A stretch of 12,786 nt of DNA from assembly GCA_003156795.1 (NCBI GenBank), contig PMHU01000281.1, positions 637-13,422 on the forward strand, written 5' to 3'. Source of the stretch: Acidimicrobiaceae bacterium. Its GTDB lineage: Bacteria > Actinomycetota > Acidimicrobiia > Acidimicrobiales > Palsa-688. The notes beneath the pieces were generated by a model. It saw only the letters and a list, made by a program, of their open reading frames with translations, did not search any database and was not told the origin of the DNA. A program made the position numbers and the translations under genes. Shown piece by piece: positions 6,825-12,478 of this stretch (within the stretch, counting starts at the first letter, position 1; the number at the start of each line of letters is the position of its first letter).

Positions 6825-7208
6825 TTAGGCGGGAGCCGGTCCATCGACGTTGATCGTCGGGACGCCACTACCAGCGCGGACGACTACCAGTTGGCTCTCT
6901 TCGTTGCTGTCGTTGCTTTCTCGGTGGATTGCTCCCTTGGGCACGTAGACGAAGTCCCCGGAGAGAGCGGTGACCAAATGTTAACCGCCTGGGCCCGACT
7001 CCATGCGGAGGCTCCCTCGAGCGACATAGATGGACGTCTCGTACTGGCCGTGGTGATGCCAACCGGACGTCATACCAGGCGCGGTGCGGACCAAGCCTGA
7101 CCACAGTCCATCCACCTCGATCGCCTTCTCGCGTGTCATCCCCGGAGTCGGGTCGTCTTCTGTTCGATCTACCGGCCGAACCAAGCGTGCCGGTTCCGAT
7201 GTGTTCAT
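6825..7208 (-). pseudogene. Cupin domain protein interrupted by one in-frame TAA
   Basis: Read on the minus strand from the ATG at 7208, a single frame gives 75 codons, a TAA (6981-6983), then 51 more sense codons to a final TAA (6825-6827). Both halves belong to one single-domain cupin. Before the stop is motif 1, SGWHHHGQYETSIYVARG (metal ligands of the HxH...E type). After it is motif 2, GDFVYVPKGAIHRESN, a perfect G(X)5PxG(X)2H(X)3N match. The protein ends NVDGPAPA, as expected of small actinobacterial cupins of this kind. There is no frameshift: one base (for example CAA, GAA or AAA to TAA) explains the break. As written, translation would yield a half-barrel lacking the second histidine motif. 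Alternatives are a sequencing error, stop read-through, or restart at the TTG at 6977 to give two chains. The intact distal half argues for a recent change. The LLM gene follows 39 bases downstream. Confidence 0.8.
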
Positions 7209-7431
7209 ACGGCAAGTCTGCCGAATCCAAAGGGCACGCGTACGCGCTTCGTTTCGCGATCACCCGTCTCGGATTACGGAGCGATCCTTCGGGAGCGAGA
7301 CTCCCGCCAGCGAACGGCTGGGGCGCCGAGTAGGTGGAGGCGATGAGTCAAGCCTGGGCCGACCGTCTACCTATTGGCGTGGGGTCCGCCGAGATCCGGC
7401 GCCAAACCAGAGGACTGCCCTTCCAGGTGAT
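7209..7431. other. Divergent intergenic region between cupin and DHFR-like genes
   Basis: This stretch should carry promoters for both directions. Next to the cupin start is a small perfect hairpin, CGGCA-AGTC-TGCCG (7210-7223). The frame of the DHFR-like gene is open back to 7334, with an ATG at 7343 and GGAGG only two bases before it, but these extra residues do not look like part of the domain. I see no clear -10/-35 pair. Confidence 0.35.
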
Positions 7432-7437
7432 AAGGAG
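7432..7437 (+). promoter_or_regulatory. Strong ribosome binding site (AAGGAG) fixing the DHFR-like start
   Basis: AAGGAG ends seven bases before the ATG at 7445. This spacing favours that start over the upstream in-frame ATG at 7343. Confidence 0.75.
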
Positions 7438-7444
7438 TTGCCCC

Positions 7445-8089
7445 ATGTCCCTCGTCCGCGTCCACACCTTCTCAGTCTCGCTCGACGGTTTTGGCACTGG
7501 GGAGGGCCAGAGCCTCGATGACCCCTTCGGGCACGCCGGTAGCCGGCTCCTGGCATGGTTCCAGGCCACCCGCACGTTTCGCCAGATACACGGCGAGCCG
7601 GGCGGACGCTACGGCGTCGATGACGCCTTCGCCGACAACTGGGGGCTCGGTATCGGCGCGGAGATCATGGGCCGTAACAAGTTCGGGCCGCAGCGCGGCC
7701 CGTGGGCCGACGAGCAGTGGAAGGGCTGGTGGGGCGATGATCCGCCCTTTCACACTCCGGTGTTCGTGTTGACCCATCACCCCAGGCCCTCGATCGAAAT
7801 GAACGGCGGGACCACTTTCCACTTCATCGATGCAGGTCCCGGCGAAGCCCTGGAGCTCGCCCGGGAGGCGGCCGGTGGATTGGACGTTCGCATCGGCGGT
7901 GGGCCGTCGATGATGCGCCAGTTCCTCGCTGCAGACCTGATCGACCTCATGCACATCGCGATCGTGCCCATAGTCCTAGGGCGGGGAGAACCGCTCTGGT
8001 ACGGACTGGAGGAGCTCGAGGGAAAGTTCGACGTGGAGGCGGTCAGTTCCCCCAGCGGCGTCACCCATCTCACCTTCACCCGCCGATAG
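7445..8089 (+). CDS. Dihydrofolate reductase family protein (RibD C-terminal-like)
   Basis: A 214-residue protein starting at the ATG at 7445 with an ideal ribosome binding site. It opens VRVHTFSVSLDGF, the first strand of the DHFR/RibD-C fold. It contains GAEIMGRNKFGP (about 72-83), the usual NADPH-side helix start, and ends with the family signature VRIGGGPSMMRQFLAADLID followed by IVPIVLGRGEPLW. Members reduce pteridine- or pyrimidine-like substrates with NADPH, but small stand-alone actinobacterial homologues are mostly uncharacterised. I would not call this a true folate-pathway DHFR: the sequence resembles RibD-C/YyaP-type proteins more than FolA. The stop codon is embedded in a hairpin, suggesting a single-gene transcript. 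Confidence 0.88.
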   Translation: MSLVRVHTFSVSLDGFGTGEGQSLDDPFGHAGSRLLAWFQATRTFRQIHGEPGGRYGVDDAFADNWGLGIGAEIMGRNKFGPQRGPWADEQWKGWWGDDPPFHTPVFVLTHHPRPSIEMNGGTTFHFIDAGPGEALELAREAAGGLDVRIGGGPSMMRQFLAADLIDLMHIAIVPIVLGRGEPLWYGLEELEGKFDVEAVSSPSGVTHLTFTRR

Positions 8090-8125
8090 TCGCTAGGCCA
8101 GGAGGCCGCGGCCCGATAGCGGCTA
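8087..8125 (+). terminator. Hairpin beginning at the DHFR-like stop codon
   Basis: TAGTCGCTA (8087-8095, starting with the stop codon) pairs with TAGCGGCTA (8117-8125) over nine pairs with one G-U. Inside, GGCC (8096-8099) can pair with GGCC (8104-8107) across a 4-base loop. A short A-rich stretch follows, without a U-tract. Confidence 0.45.
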
Positions 8126-8264
8126 AAGAACAGAACGAGCGAGCGATGACACGCTTTGGCAGTGGCGGAGGAACGCACCAACGCACATCGGGCTGTGTCC
8201 TCGATCTGTTCTTGGGATGGTCCTTGTCATCGACCCGTGAGGCCTCATGGCGCCCGGCGGCGGC

Positions 8265-8270
8265 TACCTT
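8265..8270 (+). promoter_or_regulatory. Candidate -10 element (TACCTT) for the SRPBCC gene
   Basis: TACCTT fits TANNNT and lies 42 bases before the GTG start at 8313, leaving room for a short leader holding the AAGGGAGA ribosome binding site at 8299-8306. No clear -35 is seen. Confidence 0.25.
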
Positions 8271-8312
8271 GATGAACGCACCACGAGGAGTGACTGACAA
8301 GGGAGAAGCAGG

Positions 8313-8801
8313 GTGGGGAACGACGAATGCAAGCCCGTGTCGGTATCCCGACGAATCAACGCTCCGGCCAGTGACATCTTCAAACTTCTGGCCGACCCAG
8401 ACCGCCACCCCGAGTTCGATGGCTCGGGGATGCTGCGGTCAGGTGCCAGCAATCGGCTCATCGATGGAGTGGGGGACGTGTTCGTCACGAAGATGTATTT
8501 CACGGCAATGGGCGATTACGAAATGCATAACCGCATAGTGGCGTACGAGGCGGACCGGTGCATCAGCTGGGAGCCCGCCTTGCGCAACGACGATCCGGCA
8601 ATCGCCGAACAGACCAGGAACGGGTCGCGCTGGAGGTTCGATCTCACTCCAGATGGCCCTGATGTCACCGTGGTGACAGAAACGTACGACTGCACGGATT
8701 CCCCCGAGCGGGTGCGTCAGGCCGTGGACAATGGTAACGCATGGGTCGAGGGCATGATCAAGACACTTGAGCGACTCGACCAGCTCTGCACCAAGGGATA
8801 A
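8313..8801 (+). CDS. SRPBCC family protein (polyketide cyclase/START-like fold)
   Basis: A 162-residue protein starting at GTG 8313, with AAGGGAGA (8299-8306) as ribosome binding site. The pattern is that of the SRPBCC (Bet v1-like) superfamily: an N-terminal strand, VSVSRRINAPASDIFKLLAD (about 9-28), then DPDRHPEFDGSG, alternating strands, ISWEPAL, a late strand VTVVTETYDCT (about 118-128) and a long C-terminal helix (about 132-160). These proteins form a hydrophobic cavity that binds lipids, aromatic or polyketide ligands, or the partner of a stress response; function cannot be read from sequence here. It is flanked by a terminator-like hairpin upstream and a short gap to the glycine-zipper gene, which has its own strong ribosome binding site. 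Confidence 0.85.
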   Translation: MGNDECKPVSVSRRINAPASDIFKLLADPDRHPEFDGSGMLRSGASNRLIDGVGDVFVTKMYFTAMGDYEMHNRIVAYEADRCISWEPALRNDDPAIAEQTRNGSRWRFDLTPDGPDVTVVTETYDCTDSPERVRQAVDNGNAWVEGMIKTLERLDQLCTKG

Positions 8802-8896
8802 CTACAACCGAGGGTGGAGCACCTAATACAACCCCAGGTGGATGCTTCAGCTATCCCCGCCGCCCTATGCTTGCCTTCCAGGGAGAGACGACAAGT

Positions 8897-8902
8897 AGGA
8901 GG
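8897..8902 (+). promoter_or_regulatory. Perfect Shine-Dalgarno (AGGAGG) fixing the glycine-zipper gene start
   Basis: AGGAGG ends seven bases before GTG 8910. This decides the start against the earlier in-frame codon at 8814. Confidence 0.75.
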
Positions 8903-8909
8903 TCGGGGC

Positions 8910-9146
8910 GTGGGCGAGGATTCAGATACCAAGGCCCAACAGGCCGGGGGCACGGCCGGCACGATCGCAGGAGCCCTGTCCGGAGCGCGCTTGCTTGGAG
9001 GCCTGGTGCCTGTCCCGTTCGTCGGACCCGTCGTCGGCGCTGTCGTCGGAGGCGTCATCGGCAGCGAGGTTGGCCGCCGGCTTGGCAAGGCACTGGTCGA
9101 CGGTGGCAACACCTTCGTGCAGACCTTAACTTCATCCTCGTCTTGA
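8910..9146 (+). CDS. Small glycine-zipper membrane protein
   Basis: A 78-residue protein. A hydrophilic N-terminus (GEDSDTKAQQ) is followed by an almost uncharged Gly/Ala/Val stretch from about residue 11 to 55. Within it, GPVVGAVVGGVIGSEVG places glycine at every fourth position five times in a row, a textbook glycine zipper, preceded by VPVPFV, a likely turn between two membrane helices (about 11-30 and 34-50). The end is amphipathic, then a Ser run. Such helices pack tightly and can oligomerise in membranes; some family members affect membrane integrity, but I do not recognise a named homologue. The perfect Shine-Dalgarno suggests strong expression. A candidate -10 (TATGCT, 8866-8871) lies upstream. 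It converges with the DUF2993 gene. Confidence 0.75.
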   Translation: MGEDSDTKAQQAGGTAGTIAGALSGARLLGGLVPVPFVGPVVGAVVGGVIGSEVGRRLGKALVDGGNTFVQTLTSSSS

Positions 9147-9235
9147 CCCGGGCTTAGGACCCTCAGCCGTGGTGCCCCATGGCAAGCGAGTGAAGAGGTT
9201 CCTCGCCCGCGCATCGGGTGCCCTCCGAGAGTCCG

Positions 9236-9868
9236 CTATCCCCTGGTTGGGGACAGGGCTGTCAGGAGCGACGGGGGCACGGGCGCGACGGTGCACGTCA
9301 GGCTGTAGCCGTCCTGTGTTCCTTGTAGAGCGAAGGCACAGTCGGGTACTAATGGGTTGCTCGTCAGGTCGATGGAGAGAACCTGATGACCGGATACCGT
9401 CACCACCAATCGGTGGCCGGATACGACGCTGATCCCGGCGTTCAAGGCCTTGGCCAGTGATACCAGCTCGGTGGCTTGGATGAGAATGGTCACCGTCGCC
9501 TTGCTGATCGAGGCCACCCGAAGCTTGCCGGAAAGCAGAGAGTGATGGTCGATCTGTACCTGTCGGGCGTCGACGGTGACCTGGCTGAGTTGCAACACGC
9601 CGACGGGAACGCCGTCGGCGACCACTTTCACTTCGGGGACCCTGGAGACGGCCAGGTCGTAGAGGAACGGGAACGAGGAGATGTGCACCGACACCCTCTG
9701 AGAGTGGGTAGAGGTCCGTACACGGTCGGCCAAGAGCTTCTGGGCCTCCGAGCGAGCCCAGAAATCCCCCGCGATCGCGGCGACGACGAGCAGGACCAGC
9801 GCGACCAGAGCGAGCCGAACGATCCAACGGGCCAAGAACACGCGTCGAGACTGCCAGACGGAGCCCAC
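9236..9868 (-). CDS. DUF2993 (LmeA-type) exported/membrane-anchored protein
   Basis: A 210-residue protein starting at GTG 9868. A basic N-end (SRRVFLARWIVR) precedes one hydrophobic helix at about 14-34, so it is exported or membrane-anchored with its body outside the cytoplasm. The rest has the DUF2993 pattern: RVSVHISSFPFLYDLAVSRV (about 58-77), VKVVADGV, a second strand set LSQVTVDARQVQI, then further alternating beta strands. The mycobacterial family member LmeA binds phospholipid and acts in lipomannan elongation; whether that applies here is unknown. C177 and C192 in the C-terminal part may form a disulfide. The ribosome binding site is weak. The gene is divergent from the sensor kinase, and the palindrome at 9915-9928 lies 46 bases before its start, so it may share that regulation. 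Confidence 0.75.
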   Translation of the reverse strand: MGSVWQSRRVFLARWIVRLALVALVLLVVAAIAGDFWARSEAQKLLADRVRTSTHSQRVSVHISSFPFLYDLAVSRVPEVKVVADGVPVGVLQLSQVTVDARQVQIDHHSLLSGKLRVASISKATVTILIQATELVSLAKALNAGISVVSGHRLVVTVSGHQVLSIDLTSNPLVPDCAFALQGTQDGYSLTCTVAPVPPSLLTALSPTRG

Positions 9869-9914
9869 CTACGCTCGGCATCCCGGCCTGGCCAGCCGCC
9901 TGGGCGCTGAGCTT

Positions 9915-9928
9915 TGGGGTTAACCCCA
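9915..9928. promoter_or_regulatory. Perfect 14-base palindrome, candidate response-regulator operator (copy 1)
   Basis: TGGGGTTAACCCCA is fully symmetric and lies between the divergent DUF2993 and kinase genes. A near-identical copy, TGGGGTTAGCCCCA, occurs at 12241-12254 after the regulator gene. I saw no third copy in the window. A dimeric LuxR-type regulator would be expected to bind such a site. Confidence 0.55.
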
Positions 9929-9968
9929 CCTCCAAGACGCCGACTAGCGGTATTCCCTTGTCGACCAT

Positions 9969-10163
9969 CGGTCTCTACCCTTGAAATGCGATGATCGAAC
10001 TCCTGCCGCCCTGCTCGATCAGGTGCGTGCCTTTCGAGTTGCCATCGAACGTCAGGTCAGCGGCGCCGAAGCAGAGCTTGGCCAAAGTAGCGTTGCGCCC
10101 GATGGACGGCTACAGCCGCGTCGTCCCCGCCCTTCCCGCCGTTCTGTTGGACAGGTGGGACTC
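9969..10163 (+). other. Leader region upstream of the sensor kinase
   Basis: The kinase frame is open from a TTG at 9981, but the 61 extra residues are Arg/Pro/Gln-rich and precede a good ribosome binding site. I read this as untranslated leader. TACCCT at 9976-9981 fits TANNNT and could be the -10, giving a leader of about 175 bases. Confidence 0.35.
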
Positions 10164-11567
10164 GTGACCCAGCCGGAGACCAAGGACGCCGGGATTCGCT
10201 TCCACCTCCGCTTCCGCAGCACGGAGCGGACGGTGACCGTCTCGGAGGAACGGCTGGACCAGGCCCGCCACGTGGCCCGAAGGGTCCTGTCGGAACCGTT
10301 TCAGAGACGGACCTGGTCCGAGCTGGCTTTCCTCCTGATCAGCGGCTCGCTTTCCGTCGTCGGAATCGCGTTCCTCTTGGCCACCATGGCGTCGGGCGCC
10401 GTCCTTGCGGTCACCTTCATCGGGCTCGTGATCATCGCCGCATCCGTCCGAGGCACCCGGGGGATCGGAGGCTGGCACCGGGCGCTCGCCCGTCACTTCT
10501 TGGACGAGTGGATCCCCGACCCGGATCCCTTCCGAGCCCGACCCGGCTTCTTCGGCTGGCTGCAGACGGCGCTGCGAGACCGGGCCGGCTGGCGGGCGAT
10601 GGCTTACACCGTGGTGAAGATCCCGCTCCTCGCCTTCAGTGTCTGGTTCGGGTTGAGCATATGGATCGAGGTGTTCCTCTCCCTGGGGTCTCCCGTCTGG
10701 GGTACCGGTGGGTCGGAGCCGGACGGATTCGGGGTAATTCGCAACGTCTTCCGGCCCGGGTACACCGGGCTCGGTGATGACCGGCCCCTCCACCGTCTGT
10801 TCGTGTTCGCGGGCGGGGTCGTCCTCTTCTTCGTTGCTCCCTGGGCCGTGAGGCTGGTGGTCTACCTCGATCGGCGCCTCATGCGTCTCCTACTCGGGCC
10901 GGACGCCATGACCGCTCGGGTGCGCACCCTGGAGCAGTCGCGGGCCCAGACCGTCGACGCCTCGGCCGCCACCCTGAGGCGGATCGAGCGGGACCTCCAC
11001 GACGGAACCCAGGCCCAACTGGTCGCGCTGGCCATGCGGCTCGGGCAGGCCAAGGAGGAGCTGGCCGAGGGGGAGGAGGCGGACCTGGATCAGGTGCGCC
11101 GGCTCGTCGAGGACGCCCACCGCGGGGCGAAGGAGGCCATAGTCGAGCTGCGCGATCTGGCCCGCGGCATCCACCCGCCGGTACTCGATACCGGTCTCGA
11201 GGGCGCCCTGGCCACGCTGGCCGCGCGCAGCACCGTTCCCAGCGAGCTCACGGTCTCTCTCCTGTCACGGCCGACGCCGGCGATCGAGGCCATCGCCTAC
11301 TTCTGCGTGGCCGAGCTTCTGGCCAACGTGGCCCAGCACGCTCAAGCGTCGCGAGCCGCCATCGGATGCAACCAGCACGGCCCGTGGCTACGGATCGTCG
11401 TGCGCGACGACGGGCGGGGAGGCGCCGTGCTCACCCGGGTCGGATCTTCTTCGAGCGGGCTCGCCGGGCTCACCGACCGGGTCAAAGCGGTGGACGGCCA
11501 CCTGGGCATCGCCAGCCCGCCTGGAGGCCCGACCGTCGTCACCGTCGACTTGCCCTGCCAGGCCTGA
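10164..11567 (+). CDS. Membrane sensor histidine kinase (HisKA_3 type, with Sensor-like domain)
   Basis: A 467-residue kinase. I start it at GTG 10164 because AGGTGGGA lies just upstream. A cytoplasmic N-end (about 1-52) leads to hydrophobic segments at about 54-74, 77-95, 148-174 and 212-234, an arrangement resembling the actinobacterial 'Sensor' membrane domain. A short coiled linker (about 245-270) follows, then the dimerisation helix ERDLHDGTQAQLVALAMRLG with phospho-acceptor H279, and a second helix ending RDLARGIHPPVLDTGL. The HATPase domain has N388 in ELLANVAQHAQAS, the G1 box DDGRGGA, and SSGLAGLTDRV as G2. It would sense a signal in or near the membrane and phosphorylate the regulator encoded next, with which it shares the base A of TGATG. 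The signal is unknown. The neighbouring exporter suggests a membrane-active compound or envelope stress. Confidence 0.92.
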   Translation: MTQPETKDAGIRFHLRFRSTERTVTVSEERLDQARHVARRVLSEPFQRRTWSELAFLLISGSLSVVGIAFLLATMASGAVLAVTFIGLVIIAASVRGTRGIGGWHRALARHFLDEWIPDPDPFRARPGFFGWLQTALRDRAGWRAMAYTVVKIPLLAFSVWFGLSIWIEVFLSLGSPVWGTGGSEPDGFGVIRNVFRPGYTGLGDDRPLHRLFVFAGGVVLFFVAPWAVRLVVYLDRRLMRLLLGPDAMTARVRTLEQSRAQTVDASAATLRRIERDLHDGTQAQLVALAMRLGQAKEELAEGEEADLDQVRRLVEDAHRGAKEAIVELRDLARGIHPPVLDTGLEGALATLAARSTVPSELTVSLLSRPTPAIEAIAYFCVAELLANVAQHAQASRAAIGCNQHGPWLRIVVRDDGRGGAVLTRVGSSSSGLAGLTDRVKAVDGHLGIASPPGGPTVVTVDLPCQA

Positions 11568-12223
11568 TGAGCGACTCGATCCGGGTCGCCATCGCCGAGG
11601 ACTCGGCCATCTTGCGAGACGGTCTGGTGCAGCTTCTCGCCGATCGGGGCTTCGAGATCACGGGCGCGTTCAGCGACGCGGCCGGACTGATCGAGTCCAT
11701 CGCCACCGACTGCCCCGACGTGGCCGTGATCGATATCCGCATGCCCCCCACCTTTACCGACGAGGGACTACGTTCCGCCATCGAGTTGCGCCGATCGAAC
11801 CCGCAACTCGGGATACTCCTCTTCTCCCAGTACGTCGAGACCCGCTACGCAGCGGAGCTCCTGGCTGACGGCGCCGCTGGTATCGGCTACCTGCTCAAGG
11901 ACCGGGTCGCGGACGTCAGCGACTTCGTCGAGACCCTGGTCAGGGTGGCGTCCGGAGGCACCGCTCTCGATCCCGAAGTGGTGACGCAATTGCTCGGCGC
12001 CTCCCGCCGGAGGGATTCGCTTTCTGGGTTGAGTGCAAGGGAACGTCAGGTGCTGGCCTTGATGGCCGAGGGCCGCACCAACGCCGCCATCGCTGCCACT
12101 CTGGTCGTATCTGAAGGTGCGGTCGAGAAGCACGTGGCCAATATCTTTTCCAAGCTCGGTCTTCCGGCCTCTCCGACAGACCACCGACGGGTCCTCGCCG
12201 TGCTCCGCTACCTGGAGGTCTGA
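11567..12223 (+). CDS. NarL/LuxR-family response regulator
   Basis: A 218-residue regulator that overlaps the kinase stop by one base (TGATG), so translation is coupled. The receiver domain (about 1-125) has the acidic pair E11-D12, phospho-acceptor D56 in VAVIDIRMPP, the switch residue S87 in LLFSQYVETRYA and K111 in GYLLKDR. After a linker, the LuxR-type helix-turn-helix covers about 155-199: LSARERQVLALMAEGRTN, then SEGAVEKHVANIFSKLGL. Family knowledge says phosphorylation by the partner kinase drives dimerisation and DNA binding. The palindrome TGGGGTTARCCCCA, before and after this operon, is the best visible candidate target and would make the system autoregulated. A frame upstream of the ATG exists but lies inside the kinase gene and is not needed. 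Confidence 0.93.
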   Translation: MSDSIRVAIAEDSAILRDGLVQLLADRGFEITGAFSDAAGLIESIATDCPDVAVIDIRMPPTFTDEGLRSAIELRRSNPQLGILLFSQYVETRYAAELLADGAAGIGYLLKDRVADVSDFVETLVRVASGGTALDPEVVTQLLGASRRRDSLSGLSARERQVLALMAEGRTNAAIAATLVVSEGAVEKHVANIFSKLGLPASPTDHRRVLAVLRYLEV

Positions 12224-12239
12224 CCACCGGGGCCCATGA

Positions 12240-12255
12240 CTGGGGTTAGCCCCAG
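12240..12255. promoter_or_regulatory. Palindrome, candidate response-regulator operator (copy 2)
   Basis: CTGGGGTTAGCCCCAG has two perfect 6-base arms around TTAG. Its 14-base core differs from copy 1 (9915-9928) by one base. It lies 16 bases after the regulator's stop and about 220 bases ahead of the ABC transporter gene, where an operator controlling the exporter would be expected. As RNA it can also form a hairpin, so a terminator role for the kinase-regulator operon is possible. Confidence 0.5.
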
Positions 12256-12305
12256 GAAGAGAAGACCCGCTAGCCGGCTTTTCGCAGGCCACGCCTGAGG
12301 TAACA

Positions 12306-12395
12306 ATGAAACGGTGCCCGGTAGGTGATGCCGGGTCCGGACACCCCCCCGTTAGATTGAGTTCGCCTAAACACGGACTGGAAAAGGGTGAGTAA
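12306..12395 (+). CDS. Possible 29-residue small ORF upstream of the ABC gene
   Basis: The ATG at 12306, preceded by TGAGG, opens 29 codons ending in TAA at 12393-12395, two bases before the next small ORF. The product starts MKRCPVGDAG and resembles nothing I know. The start context GTAACAATG recurs at the second small ORF. A hairpin (CCCGG 12317-12321 with CCGGG 12331-12335) lies within it. It could be a regulatory leader or chance. Confidence 0.2.
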   Translation: MKRCPVGDAGSGHPPVRLSSPKHGLEKGE

Positions 12396-12397
12396 CA

Positions 12398-12478
12398 ATG
12401 CAAAATGCGAAATCGCTCGCTGCAGTGACCGCCCGACGTTCGGTCTTGGCACCGCTGTGGGGCAAGGAGATCGGGTGA
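12398..12478 (+). CDS. Possible 26-residue leader ORF coupled to the ABC gene
   Basis: The ATG at 12398 is preceded by AAGGGTGAG (12384-12392), a fair ribosome binding site. The 26-residue product runs MQNAKSLAAVTARRSVLAPL and ends WGKEIG. Its TGA stop (12476-12478) overlaps the ABC GTG start (12475-12477) as GTGA, and the ABC ribosome binding site lies inside this ORF. That layout would couple translation of the two. The peptide has no recognised family. The frame is too short to prove coding by composition, so a chance ORF remains possible. Confidence 0.4.
   Translation: MQNAKSLAAVTARRSVLAPLWGKEIG
12464..12469 (+). promoter_or_regulatory. Ribosome binding site (AAGGAG) of the ABC gene
   Basis: AAGGAG ends five bases before GTG 12475 and supports that start. 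Confidence 0.65.

Noticed and set aside
6981..7208. The proximal cupin half as a complete 75-residue gene
   Set aside because: It contains only motif 1; motif 2 continues in the same frame after the TAA, so it is better described as an interrupted gene.
9132..9968. Long minus-strand frame of 278 codons
   Set aside because: Shadow of the DUF2993 gene; Arg/Gly/Pro-rich with no domain, whereas the chosen frame has a membrane helix and the DUF2993 pattern.
10110..10793. Minus-strand frame of 227 codons opposite the sensor kinase
   Set aside because: Antisense shadow in a GC-rich gene; highly charged low-complexity translation without any motif.
11366..11566. Upstream extension of the response regulator
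   Set aside because: It lies wholly inside the kinase's HATPase coding region; the receiver domain begins right at the ATG at 11567.
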